A stretch of 64,000 nucleotides of DNA from Incurvaria masculella (GCA_946894095.1 OX335642.1:21215021-21279020), one strand, 5' to 3'; counted from the stretch's first letter, positions 31,341-41,734 are shown. Notes: generated by a model not told the origin, from the sequence alone. Translations and numbers: made by a program.

Positions 31341-32042
31341 GCAACTGGACACGAAAGGTTAACACCACACTTAGCTGATGTAATTATATCAGCCCAACAT
31401 GCCACTTGCTAAAGAGGTTGCTAAGACGGACCATTTACACGAATGTGATTTAAGAACAGTCCTATTTATTTTGTGCAGTCAATCCTCTCTAGTAATAAAT
31501 GGTGAAACTACATAGCTTATAATTTGCGGGAAAATTCACGACATACGTAGGTAGAAACGACATCCAATTCGGATTACCATCTCTAGTTATAAGCGGATGG
31601 ACTTACATACGTTGTATTTCAGAAGTACTAGAGAAGATATAGAGATAACTAGAAAATGCCAGACATATAGGACAGACAGGCAGACAGTCGCTAACCGTTA
31701 GATTTAATAAGAATAAGTTAATATACAAATTATATAACAAATGTGCATTTGGTTCACAAACATGGTAAGATATCGATATAAACGTTTTTCCGTCTACGTT
31801 TGGTATAGTTTTTTGTGAAAATAAAGTGGCGTCCGTGTTCAGACTCAGACAACAAAGGGACTTAAATCTCGCCGCCTCCACCTATACTGGTACAACCTAC
31901 CCGCATACGTAAACTGCGTCCGTCTCGCCGTCTGACCTCGTTTGAGCTGCGACGACATCGTCACTTTTTTGCCATTTACCTTCACATTGAAGAATTGCAA
32001 TAATATTTTGAAAATAGTCAAAATATAATATATATTTTAATG
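31341..32042. other. No gene recognised
   Basis: AT-rich. A 92-codon frame on the complement (31603-31881) is Leu/Ser-rich and has no motif. Confidence 0.4.
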
Positions 32043-32432
32043 CAACCTGACATGTATGGCTAATACCACACAACTACCGTTATGATATTAGCCCAATACA
32101 CCACATTCCAGAAGGAATTAGGTGCTGTGCCAGGACCTACCCATTATGAGCACGCCTACATTGAACTGGATGGAAAACACTGAAAATGTTACATTGCCGC
32201 TTCGACCATCTTTTCATCCAATGCGATGGTACCAACCAGGGAGGGCTTAAACCCTACCACCTAGTAGGGGAAGGGGACCTACAGTTTTACATGGATTCCG
32301 AACTATTGAGCAGCTCGAATTCGTGACGAAATGCACTTATCTAACTCAAAATAAGAAAGAAAGAAATGCATGAACGGGGCGAGGATTGGGTATGCTAGTC
32401 TAGTCCCCGCGCCACTAGGCTGCGAGCCGCTG
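32043..32432 (-). mobile_element. SINE-A, full-length, tRNA-type head
   Basis: All modules in reverse order: tail 'acatgtatggctaatacc', 'ccaggacctaccc', 'gatggaaaacactgaaaatg', 'ttgccgcttcgaccatc', 'aaccctaccacctagtaggg', linker 'acttatctaactc', and a tRNA-like head ending 'tccccgcgccactaggc'. About 390 bp, good reference for the tRNA-headed form. Confidence 0.9.
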
Positions 32433-32451
32433 CGGAATGCGAATTATGCAG

Positions 32452-32806
32452 GTTGGGGCATAAGTCACGAAGGGATTGCAACTGATTATAACTTTTTTAT
32501 TATTTGTATTAATCTTTAATATATATCAGAAAATAAAATCAAAGTCATGGACATATTTTTTAATTCATTTTTAAATATTACGTCACGTAAATGACCGTTA
32601 TTTACATCCTCATAAAGACGGTATCTTTCGAGAGCAGTTTTCATTACATTCCTCAGAACACGAGGAGAGAGCAACCGTATTTCAGCTCGGATGTTCGCCT
32701 TCAGATGCTCGATTGTCCTGGGTTTACACATTTTCTTTTAAATAACTCCAGAGAAAATGATGCGGCGCTATTAAATCCGGGTAACGAGATAAGTTTAGGA
32801 ACCATA
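32452..32806 (-). mobile_element. Tc1/mariner-type transposase remnant, 3' part
   Basis: On the complement one frame reads SRYPDLIAPHHFLWSYLKEN, and after one frameshift (near 32733) another reads CKPRTIEHLKANIRAEIRLL, then LRNVMKTALERYRLYEDVNN and GHLRDVIF before the stop at 32516. This is the 'SPDL-P-DFFLWGYLK ... KPRTIEELK--I--EI ... GGHL-DIIF' C-terminus of insect mariner/IS630-family transposases. The Asp in 'YPDL' is in the position of the third catalytic acid. Past the stop, 'ggcataagtcacgaaggg' (about 32456) may be the terminal repeat. The N-terminal DNA-binding and first two catalytic regions are absent, so it is inactive. Confidence 0.78.
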
Positions 32807-32845
32807 ATTTAGCTGTGCGATAAGCAGCCGTAAATTACAGCAGAA

Positions 32846-32985
32846 GGCGAAATTAGAAGACGCGATACCCGCAAATGGTATATTTTGCTGGTCTCCCTAG
32901 TCCCCTACTAGGCGGTTGTGTTATCTCCACTCGGGTTAGTACCATCGGATTCTATTAAAAGATGGTCGAAAAAACCGATTGTGTT
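32846..32985 (+). mobile_element. SINE-A copy with tRNA-Leu-like head
   Basis: 'ggcgaaattagaagacgcg' followed by 'atacccgcaaatggta' matches the tRNA-Leu-like segment at 18978 at 29 of 35 positions. After a short gap it joins the body: 'cccctactaggcggttgtg', 'ctcgggttagtaccatcgg', 'aaaagatggtcgaaa'. The 3' half is lost. Confidence 0.6.
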
Positions 32986-33454
32986 TTTTTTCATAGCCAG
33001 ACCAATATAAGGTCATGTTTCAATTTAAAAAAGACGTGGGTAACAAACGCCACCTTTCGTGAATACAAAAATGTTTTTCTCTGTGCAAGGAGAAGCAGTG
33101 TCAATCTTTTTTGGGATTGGTTTAGAAAATGTTTTGTACCCCTCGGGATGACTTCATTGTTGAATACAAAGCGCAAAGTCAATGCGACATTGCGCCTTTG
33201 ATGCAATCCTTTGATGTCTAGCGGCCACTGACCGTCCGTCCAAGGTCACCAGCCAACACACACATGCACACACCCTCCCTCCCTCCCTCACACACACACG
33301 CACACACACTCAACTTCCATCCTTTATGATTAAGTGTGAAAAACTTTTCATAACATGTTAAATGCTATGAAAATCCACCGATTAAACATTTATTGAAATG
33401 TTTTGTGTGATATTTAAGGCTTGACTACGGCGAATACCCAATTATTACAATTTT
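32986..33454. other. No gene; CA/CCCT-rich patch
   Basis: 33252-33311 is CA- and CCCT-rich low complexity. Frames on both strands at 32962-33206 overlap and carry no motif. Confidence 0.4.
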
Positions 33455-33722
33455 CGAGCGTTTCGTAGCTCAGAGGAGCGGAAACTTGCCTTGCATGGCA
33501 GAGGTCAATAGTTCTAATCCCCGACCCGTTTATTCACCACTTAATTTTTCTTTCTGAGTTGGATAAGTGCATTTTGTCACGACTGTGAGCTGTTTGATTC
33601 AGAATCCATGATTAACTATAGGTTCCCATCCCCTACTAGGTGGTAGGGTTAGGTCCACCCGGGTCGGTACCATCGGATTTAATTAAAAGATGGTCGAAAC
33701 TCCAATAAAAAATAGTCTATAT
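33455..33722 (+). mobile_element. SINE-A copy, tRNA-type head
   Basis: Head 'cgtagctcagaggagcgg' with 'acttgccttgcatggcagag' and 'atagttctaatcccc' (B box decayed). Linker 'gagttggataagtgcatttt', body to 'aaaagatggtcgaaac'. Lacks the 3' half. Confidence 0.82.
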
Positions 33723-33896
33723 TTGCCGCCTCCTTAGAATGCTCCTTATGGGTTCATCAGCCTGGATTATATATAGAACAGCTTATGTAGAACAGTGCAA
33801 ATGGATTAGAAATAGAACTTACCTAACTAACATTTCAATAACTAATCAACATTCAATTCAGTACTAACTTCGTAAACCTGAAATAGATTATTTGTT

Positions 33897-34068
33897 TGTA
33901 ACTGGAAATACATGGCTAATTCCATACCTACTCTCACGAAATTAGCCCAACACACAATATGGGAACTAGTTGCCATGCTAGGATTTGATTCAATGCGATG
34001 GTAATAATTTGGTCGGGATTAGTAAAGAAAAATACTAAAAGTCTAACGTGGAATCTGAACTATCTGAA
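33897..34068 (-). mobile_element. SINE-A copy, degraded
   Basis: Reverse tail 'aatacatggctaattcc', 'aattagcccaacacaca', 'ttcaatgcgatggtaata' and 'aacgtggaatctgaac'. Confidence 0.72.
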
Positions 34069-34290
34069 CAAATCTCTGGTCACAAATATTTTTCTCCACA
34101 GTTTTATTTGTCCAAACTGTCCGTTCTGTCTGGCTTGATTAAATTGTTTCCCCGCACTTCTTGGAACCCAGCTATATTCTAAAGGCTGCGTGCCACTATT
34201 ATTTCAATTGAAGAACTAAAGTAAATCAATGTTTTAATAGTTCTTAGCTGCTTGATATATTAATCACAACTATGTTAATTCAATTGACTG

Positions 34291-34614
34291 TCAAAATAGG
34301 ACTGTGTTTTTACGAAATTTAATAGATGGCTCTAGAACGTTATAGTCAGAGAGGAATTCGTCTGCAGAAACAAATTTCTGAATATATTCACAAAACTGTT
34401 TTATTGTAGATCTCGCTATATGACCTTGAATTAGTACTATTATAGTCTGGTTATTTTTAACATCTTTTACTCTGGGCAGCGATGCAATACTGGAAACCAA
34501 GTCACCCAGCACTGTTAAAGTTACTTTATGTTTCACATGCATGACTAGTGGTTCTCTGAGCGGTAGACCTCGCGAGTCTATGTTTGCATACTTTAAAACT
34601 GAATAAATGTTCAC
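34291..34614 (-). CDS. Unassigned 107-codon frame
   Basis: The complement frame contains NIDSRGLPLREPLVMHVKHK, then a hydrophobic stretch TLTVLGDLVSSIASLPRV, and QTIIVLIQGHIARSTIKQFC. Composition is protein-like, with balanced charged and aliphatic residues, and unlike the AT-biased noise frames around it. No family is recognised, and there are no flanking exons or convincing splice sites. It could be an exon, the relic of a processed gene, or a transposon ORF piece. Confidence 0.2.
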   Translation of the reverse strand: MNIYSVLKYANIDSRGLPLREPLVMHVKHKVTLTVLGDLVSSIASLPRVKDVKNNQTIIVLIQGHIARSTIKQFCEYIQKFVSADEFLSDYNVLEPSIKFRKNTVLF

Positions 34615-34682
34615 CGCGCACTATAAAACAAAATCCTACTATCTTTCTCAGTGTATGAAGTACTTAACGCTTAAGGTTTTGT

Positions 34683-34903
34683 CACAAAACAAACGTGACT
34701 TTTGAACTTTTTACGACATGGCTCCGCCTTTTTGAGAAGTTTCCACAAACTTATTCTACAAAAAAATCCATATAATTATCGAACCTGCTCAATAAATTTC
34801 TTAAAAATCGGTTAAGAAATGCGACATGTTCAGCCGGAAAGATTTACGAAAGCGTTTTTGCCCAAGCTGAAACGGAGACGCTTCGCTCGGCCCGTGGTAA
34901 GGT
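34683..34903 (+). repeat. RptC copy 1
   Basis: Ends 'cccaagctgaaacggagacg' then 'cttcgctcggcc', with 'aaaaatcggttaagaaatgc' upstream. The inverted relative at 45018-45190 shares these blocks in reverse order. I recognise it as a common lepidopteran repeat of unknown class. Confidence 0.65.
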
Positions 34904-34994
34904 TAATGACCAACAATAGAAGTTATTAAATAGAACATATCGAAATAATTTCACTAAGCGTATATACGACATGAATTGTTGATTTTCGTCAATT

Positions 34995-35270
34995 CTTTTT
35001 ACTTTAATGTTATACCTGTGTTTTTATCCCATCATCAATGGTAATTGCCTAGTGTCAATGTTAAAAGGAATTTAAAAATTGTATGGACACAGATAACATG
35101 TAACACTCGTACGCATGTATTCGCAGACTTTGTAAGCTTTGTTGAAAAATAATTCCACTTAAGTTTCTTTCCCTTTCGTCTTCACTGTGTTTTTTCATTT
35201 CGTCGTCGAGTTCGTCATCGATGGCAAACATGACGATTCCGAGTGCAGTGCAGCAATTAAATTTAAAAAA
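34995..35270 (+). repeat. RptG copy 3
   Basis: 'catcaatggtaattg', 'cttaagtttctttccctttc' and 'gtcttcactgtg' correspond to copies at 15640 and 25850. This one includes an expanded (tcgtcg) region near 35200. Confidence 0.5.
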
Positions 35271-35317
35271 TAATCAATTCAATTTGCCATTTTTATATAT
35301 ACACACATACCTTCTCG

Positions 35318-35515
35318 CCGCTCTCCCGGAGGGGTAGGCAGAGCTTATAAATGCTCTATGATTACGGGTGCCTTAATCGTGCCCGGGCACGTAACTTCCG
35401 CTCACTTCTGCTCTGTAAATTTGTTTCGTCACCCATTCGTTGCATATGTCCAAACCATCTTAACACTCCCTTCTCAATTATCGTCACAACATCATTATAT
35501 GGGCCATACATTTTC
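35318..35515 (-). mobile_element. LINE-K C-terminal fragment
   Basis: The complement encodes IEKGVLRWFGHMQRMGDE, then after a deletion SSAYPSGRAAR, matching the 'LRWFGHVERM ... SAYPSGK' C-terminus that ends one group of insect non-LTR RT ORFs. The stretch between these blocks is missing. Confidence 0.65.
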
Positions 35516-35793
35516 CCTGCTAACTCAATTTATCGTAAACATTTGCTTTCAATATAGACAGACATAGAATGCCGACTTGGTTGACAGTGTGATCAAGCCC
35601 TTATTTTTGCGCGCTAGATAACATTATAGTAGGTCGTTCGCACACTGACCTTACCTTGACTTTGCATTGACGTAGTTTGCACTTCGTAACGTAAATTGAT
35701 TTACAGACACAATATATTGTTAAAGACGTAACAAGAACGACTAACACATTTTTTTATGATATTATAACTTATAATATAATAAATTGGTTTTTA

Positions 35794-35935
35794 ATGTAAC
35801 TGGACAGAAAAGGATAAGGTGCTACGCCAGGACCTTCGTTAAATTGCGCTACCCGCGTATTTGAACAAGATACATTTTTTAGTACCGCGTCGACTATCGT
35901 TCATTCTATGCGATGGTACCAAGCGGCTCTTCGGA
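35794..35935 (-). mobile_element. SINE-A copy, degraded
   Basis: Reverse 'gtaactggaca', 'ggtgctacgccaggacc', 'gtcgactatcgttcattcta', 'gcgatggtaccaa'. Strongly rearranged. Confidence 0.65.
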
Positions 35936-35951
35936 CTTTCACTTTTTTTAT

Positions 35952-36312
35952 GCGACTGGAGATGGATGCCTGATCCTAACCGTCATGATCTTAGCGTATG
36001 ACACCACATTTCCGAAGAAATTCGGTGCCATTTCAGGACCTTCCCTTTGTAAACTCAATCTGGATGGAAAACATGGATTTTTATTGTAGACGCTTCTTTT
36101 CATCCAACAGGATGATACCAACCTGGACGGGATTAACCCTACTACCTAGTAGGATAAGATATATCTTCAGTGTTACCTTCGGAACCATAGACCGATTGTA
36201 TTCGTAACGAATGCACTTATCCAACTCAGATAGAGAAAGAAAGTGGTGCATGAACATGGCGGGGATTTGAACTCCTTGAATGGAAAGCAATTCCACCCGT
36301 CCCTGAGTCACA
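35952..36312 (-). mobile_element. SINE-A, near full-length, tRNA-type head
   Basis: Reverse tail through 'ccgtcatgatctta', 'ccttccctttgtaaact', 'gatggaaaacatgg', 'accaacctggacgggatta', linker 'gcacttatccaactcagat' and a B-box-like 'ggatttgaactcc'. Lies 17 bp from the preceding copy. Confidence 0.85.
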
Positions 36313-36836
36313 CAAATCCTTAACCCTCCTGTTAGACATTGCTTGAAGTTGGTTGTTTTACACTGGAGAAACGTGAAAACGTGAGCCATTCGCACAAAAA
36401 ACGTTATTCACGACCCATTACGCGGTTGAATACGAAAATACATTTTTCGAATAATAAAAGCAGCCCTCCAAACGTGCAAACTTCACCCTCCTTACACCTC
36501 GTCTGGAAGAAAGTTTTAATGATCTTGTGTAACCGTTCAGCCAACCGCAAACGTGGCCCTTTCTTTGGTTCTGATAACTCATAAATTGAAGAAAAAAAAT
36601 CCACAAATCTCATGGCCCCATGACCTTTCGGCGCGTTGAAAATTACTTTAATGCACCAAGGGCCTTTTTCACCTCATGCTGAATAGCTTTATCGCCAATT
36701 GTCATCGCTAATTTATTTTAATGGACATTTAAAGAGCCTTTATGACTAAAGTGCTGATTATCTTGTACTGGTATTGATTGCAAGGTGCTAAGAAAGGCCC
36801 TTAGTGTGTGGCGATTAAGTTATTTGGCAGCAGGTG
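36313..36836. other. No gene recognised
   Basis: Overlapping frames on both strands at 36339-36613 carry no motif. Confidence 0.4.
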
Positions 36837-37097
36837 AAAAAACCGGCCAAATGCGAGTCGGACTCGCACACGAAGGGTTCCGTAATATCGTATAAAAGTT
36901 ACACAAAAAAAACACTTTTGTTATATGTTTAATTTTTTTTTATGCAACCTATTTGTTGTAATAGCGGTAAAATAAATACACACTTTTTTACTGCTGGCTA
37001 TTTATTACGGTTCATGAGATAGCCCTGTGACAGACGGACGGACAGCGGATTCTTAGTAATCGGGTTCCGTTGGCATCCTTTGGGTACGGAACCCTAA
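36837..37097 (-). mobile_element. RptB copy 6
   Basis: 'ccggccaaatgcgagtcgg', 'actcgcacacgaagggttcc', '(ggac)n', ends 'tttgggtacggaaccct'. Complete apart from small deletions. Confidence 0.9.
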
Positions 37098-37650
37098 AGA
37101 GAACCTTAGGCACTTAAAAATCAAAGAAGTTTCAAGAAAGGAAGAAAACTTCAGAATGTCATCAACACATGAAGAATAAACTGCTTTATGCAACGTGAGA
37201 ATGTCTAATGTTCACAACAGCTTTCGCAACACATTCTGAACGAAATATGTGAAATCACAAAAAGGTGTCTCCGAAAGGAGTAATCATGAACCCCTAATAA
37301 TAACCCTATAGATACCAGAATAGTATCATTTTGAAGCCCAGCCCTTTTTTATTGTTTTGGTATCTCTTTTACTTTTCAAAAAGTTCAAGGTTTTTCTTAA
37401 AAAAGTCTTACAAGTTTTGGTAAAAAATATTTTTTTTTTTATTATTCTAAAACATTTAAATTTGCTTTGCAGTATTGTAGCTATTTTAGAACCTCAGCTT
37501 TTGATACCAATTAATTTCTTTTTCCTAATAATTAAAGACGCTAGCCCCCGGTCGTACTTTTCGTGCATTTTCAATGCTAATATGACTTCAGAATAAGCAA
37601 AAATTCATACAGCCTGTTAGGCTTAAATGTTGGGAATGGACATTATGTAT
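37098..37650. other. No gene recognised
   Basis: AT-rich, with a T-rich section at 37340-37450. Nothing identified. Confidence 0.4.
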
Positions 37651-37705
37651 GAACTGTATATGGATGGCTAATGCTAATACCACACGTACTATAATGACTT
37701 ATTTA
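37651..37705 (-). mobile_element. SINE-A tail scrap
   Basis: 'tatatggatggctaatgcta' and 'ataccacacgtac' are the reverse tail only. Confidence 0.65.
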
Positions 37706-37712
37706 AAATTAA

Positions 37713-37750
37713 AACCTTGAAGTTTTAACGTTTGTTAAAACTTCAAGGTT
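37713..37750. repeat. Perfect 17-bp hairpin
   Basis: 'aaccttgaagttttaac' (37713-37729) pairs perfectly with 37734-37750 around 'gttt'. Sits just past a SINE-A tail scrap. Confidence 0.85.
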
Positions 37751-38487
37751 GTTTTAACAAGCATTATACGTTTGTCGAAACAATTTAAAAACTTGAATGT
37801 ATCATCTTAGAACCTTGAAAATGATCCTGGAGAACAATTAATTAAAAACATATCTTCTTAATGAAATCACATTATTTCGTTTTACTTTCATTCTTTTTTT
37901 AAATTTTCTCAGGTCCTTTATAAAAATAAAAAATAAAACTGGCTACATTGATTTAACGCTCAATTTACAAAAAAATCTTTATCATCCCGTAATGATGGCA
38001 TTTGGCACTAAATTCATTATACAAATAAACTTTACAAACTAAAACATGGAGTGGTTTGCGCGTGTTCGTTCCAGAGAAAAACAACGTTGGGTGAAACTTA
38101 TAACCTGTCACGTGTAGTGTATATTTCGCAATGACGTTGGACAATTTTTTTTTCCAAAATGAGCTCACGTGGTCATGACGCAACCTTATATATTTTGACG
38201 TCCTTACGACCCGCTACCACCACTTACCATGGATGGGGTGGGGTGGTGTTGGAATGCTGACACCCGACGCGGGTTGTAACGTAGAAGGACTGATAAAGCG
38301 TATGGCCCTCACGAAGTAAGCAATGGTGAGGTATGCATTTTTAGTTTTCGATACTGCCTGGAATACCTGCGTTCATGTCTGCATTTATATGAAAGCAGAG
38401 TTTAATTAATAAATAAAATATTATTTCTACAGGATCTCCCACAGACTTTTCAGTTTCTCAGAAAACGTTCGTTAAATTTGACATGAA
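37751..38487. other. No gene recognised
   Basis: AT-rich apart from a 'ggggtgg' patch at 38233-38250. Nothing identified. Confidence 0.4.
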
Positions 38488-38880
38488 TCGTTGAGGGCGC
38501 AGTCCGCCGGTGCTTCCTAGTATATTGTAGCAGCCATGATCAACTAGTGCTGTTGGGGAGTAGCCCCCTTAAGGTTATTGTCTCATCATTTATTTTGGTT
38601 GTTCTCTCCGAAGCTTCACCTATGGCCTTGCAAGACTGGACCGATGTGTGGTCTGCCACCGGGGTCCGTAGCCCAGGCGGATTTAAACCCCTTTCTGAAG
38701 CTGGAAAACTGTGGGCGGTTAGCGCCAGCAGCTGGAGAGGGCTGCGGTGGTTCTTACCGTTCGGCGGAGGCTGAGCCGAGCGCCAGAGTGATGCTTCCGC
38801 TACGGCAGCGCAACCTTGACGCGACCTTCGCTACTTGGACTACTGCTACCTCGAAACCCACCAGGTAATCCTAGGAGACA
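38488..38880. other. GC-rich block, unassigned
   Basis: About 390 bp of GC-rich sequence with no stop-free frame longer than 96 codons. It has the texture of a retrotransposon UTR or a rearranged repeat, but I cannot match it. Confidence 0.3.
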
Positions 38881-38987
38881 GAAAGATCCCACCACCATAT
38901 ATTTTGATTCTACGATAGTGGACTTACAACAGAGATTATATCATAAATATAATCAGGTATTATCTTATTAAATCCACTTTTTTAAGT

Positions 38988-39056
38988 AATTGTACACAGA
39001 TGGCTCATACCAAGCCCAACACTAACGCATTCCCGAAGGAATGAGGTGCAACGCCT
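38988..39056 (-). mobile_element. SINE-A tail fragment
   Basis: Reverse 'cagatggctcatacc', 'cccaacactaacgcattccc', 'gaaggaatgaggtgc'. A forward scrap 'cagttcaatgtagcc' follows at 39066. Confidence 0.65.
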
Positions 39057-39099
39057 GTAAAAGCAGTTCAATGTAGCCACGTCTACGGCTACGGCTACG

Positions 39100-39430
39100 G
39101 GAGCGATCAAAACAGGCGGCGAAGTAGCTACAAGTTAGTGGAAAACTTCTAACCGTAGTTAGTTCGCTAACGAATTCGAAACGCGCAACATCGAATGATC
39201 GTTGCACTTAATAGCTCCCTGTGTGTACGTGTTCTTACGTGTCGTTGGAACTCGAGAAAATATGTAAGTAACGAGTAATAATCAAAGAGTAATAAGCGAA
39301 TTCGTGAGTGGACTGACTCGCCTGCGCTGCCGCCATTATATGTAAAGTGGCAAGGTACGCCGCCCCCCGTATAAACGAGTTTAGGGTGCTACTCCCGTCC
39401 TTCCGTGCTCGCTGTTGTCTTCGCTGCTTG
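39100..39430 (+). repeat. RptL copy 3, longest
   Basis: 'ccgtagttagttcgctaacg', 'acgcgcaacatcgaatg', 'acgtgtcgttggaactcgag', 'gcgaattcgtgagtgg', 'gccgccattatatg', and a right part 'gtgctactcccgtcctt'. Copies 1 and 2 each match different parts. Confidence 0.72.
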
Positions 39431-39555
39431 ACCCGGAGGTTAGGCGACACGATACTGATGCTGCAGGATTGATTGATACTGTGTTAGTGGCAACGTAACT
39501 AGCTTGACACTCCACAACCTAAATGCGTAAATGTACGTATACATATTATCATGTT

Positions 39556-40400
39556 ACTAGCAGCCCGTCCCGGCTTTGCACGGGCATAATATCATTAATT
39601 TTTTTTTTGACATAATGATACACAAATAAACCCTTTTTACGTAGAGTTTCTACATTGAAATATTTGAAAAAAAAAACTTAGATATTATTATTAGATGATT
39701 ATTAGATATTAGAGAAATGATAAATTCAAAGTGCTATAGGGAGAACCGCGGCCTCCGACGCACTATCCATAGGCACGCTCCCGCCACGGCGCCGCCCCGG
39801 CCGGCCGGTACCGTCGCAAACGCTACGTCCCGCAATTTTTAAATCTGTGATATCTTCGAAAATATTCATTTAAATCATATGCTGTGTAGGGCCATATATA
39901 TCTATATTAAATCAACAATGTATTTAAGGTATTTAATTGGATAAGGATTAATGCTGTATTGGTTAAAATCGCTTCGAAAATTAGCCATCATTTCGTAAAA
40001 AATAAATGACAAAAAAAATATTGTGGGATATCCATAAGAGATAGACATATACCATCTGGGAGTTTTCTGTAGACCTTTTCAATGTGTACAATACTTAGTA
40101 CATTATTTTGATAAATCTCGTAGGGTTCAGTCTGCGTTTGTAATGTAAGCGGAAAAAATGAAACTTTTTACGACATCACATTGGAAACCTCAAAAATAAC
40201 AGTATTTCTCCACTATTTAATGAATGTTATTATACATATAAACCTTCCTCTTCAATCACTCTATCTATTAAAAAAAACCGCATCAAAATCCGTTTTGTAG
40301 TTTTAAAGATTTGAGCATACAGGGATATAGGGATATAAGGATAGAGAAAGCAACTTTGTTTTGTACTATGTAGTGATGATAGTGATAGTGATATTGATGA
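39556..40400 (+). mobile_element. Lepidopteran interspersed element (~845 bp), non-coding
   Basis: Opens 'actagcagcccgtcccggct', contains a GC-rich internal patch (39745-39830), then 'tatttaatgaatgttatta', 'aaaaccgcatcaaaatccg', 'gttttaaagatttgagcata', 'gcaactttgttttgtactat' and a 3' microsatellite of 'gatagt' units (40372-40400). I recognise this layout as a widespread lepidopteran repeat but cannot name its class with confidence. A simple-repeat tail argues for a retroposon. No ORF. Confidence 0.75.
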
Positions 40401-40499
40401 ACAGCAAATTTTGTTTGGGCATACTTTGGGGATCATATCATGTGGCAAAAAAAATATTCTACGAGTCTAAAAATAAAACAAAGGAAAATGTGCTAGATT

Positions 40500-40800
40500 G
40501 TCCTGCCCTCCACGTGATAGAGTCAACGCCCCTCCCCTCCGCTTGCCCGGCGGCGGCGGAGCAGCGGCGCGGTGTGTCGGCGCGTGCGCATGACGCAAGC
40601 GGCGGCGGCGTGGCGGGATGGGCAGACACGAACGCATTGCGCAAGCGGCCACTAACCTCCAAGGTGACCCCTCAAGGACGAAGCGACCCCGGGGGCCCTT
40701 TTGGGATAGGTCGAGCAGAGCGCTCGGTTTCGTTGGCATTGTTAGATTGTAGGCTCCCGGAATAAAGCCGCCATTTGCAGCAAAGACGGAAGCGAAGAGA
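40500..40800. other. CpG-rich block, unassigned
   Basis: Dense CpG ('ggcggcggcggagcagcggcg' region near 40550, 'cccgggggcccttttggg' near 40689). No TATA box or exon is evident. A promoter fragment or GC-rich repeat would both fit. Confidence 0.3.
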
Positions 40801-40804
40801 GGTT

Positions 40805-41279
40805 GATATATTGTATTTGAATACATACTAACTAATATTTATTTATGTATTTGATGAACGAGCAGCCTAAGCTGATGTGTTCATGTCTGGGCTCACTGGT
40901 GCTTCGTTATTACGGATTCTTTAGTTCAGTGTTTTTAGGTGTTTAAGCATGTTTTTAAAAGAATTGGTGGTAGGTGCTTGAACGATATCTGGTGGCAGCT
41001 TGTTCCACATTTCCACTGCTCTATTCGACAGGAAGTGTTGTCTCGGGTTTGTTGAGCTGACAGTGGCATTGAGCTTTAGGCTCTGACCACGGAGATGACT
41101 ATTTGTGTTTCTAGTGAAGAGGTTCTGCAGTTCTGGACAGTCGTAATAATCATTGAGAATCTTATATGTTTCTATGAGGTCGCCCCTTTCTCTACGTTGT
41201 TCCAAGGTTGTCAGCTTGAGCACTTTTAGTCTTTCCTCGTATGTTTTATTCTTCAGTACTTTTGGTATCTTAGTCTTAG
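40805..41279 (-). mobile_element. CR1/L2-like LINE 3' end, frame intact
   Basis: The complement encodes, without a stop, YEERLKVLKLTTLEQRRERG, DLIETYKILNDYYDC, LRGQSLKL, FLSNRAVEMWNKLPPDIVQA and NSFKNMLKHL before the stop at 40921. This order (RR-RGDLIE-YKIL, RG-S-KL, FFS-R---WN-LP--VV-AP-VNSFK--LD) is the C-terminal tail of many CR1/L2-group RTs. About 115 nt of 3' UTR and a tail rich in 'ataaata' follow (to about 40805). Only the last ~115 codons remain. The intact frame suggests a younger insertion than most LINE pieces here. Confidence 0.8.
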
Positions 41280-41547
41280 AGGACCTTCCCTTTATTAGCA
41301 CGGCTACATTGAACTGGATGGAAACACTAAAATTTTTGTATTTCCAACCCGGGCGGGCTTCTACCACCTAGTAGGGGAAGGACAGCTACAATTTTACATG
41401 GATTCCAAACCATAGAGAAGCTCGAATTCGTGACAAAATGCAATTATCCAACTCAGAAAGAGAAATAAAGTGATGCATGAATGGGACGAGGATTTGAATC
41501 CAGACCTCTGGTATGCAAGGCAAGTCCCCGCGCCAATAGGCTCAAAT
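41278..41547 (-). mobile_element. SINE-A copy, tRNA-type head
   Basis: 'gaccttccctttattagcac' to 'ccgcgccaataggctc'. The tail is missing where the CR1-like LINE abuts. B-box-like 'gaggatttgaatccagacct' in reverse. The LINE reading frame continues about 30 codons into this copy. Confidence 0.85.
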
Positions 41548-41734
41548 GGTCTTGAATGTTCAACGGAGATGATACTTATGTATGCAGAGGCGACCGTGAA
41601 GCAAGGACACATTAATAACCCTTCTTCATAAGTCTTTTAGTCACATATTTTATATTCTACATGCATATAATATTCGTCAAAAAAAGCTACGTAAAAACGC
41701 TAGTAAGAAAAAGTTTTTTTAATATTGCGTACGT

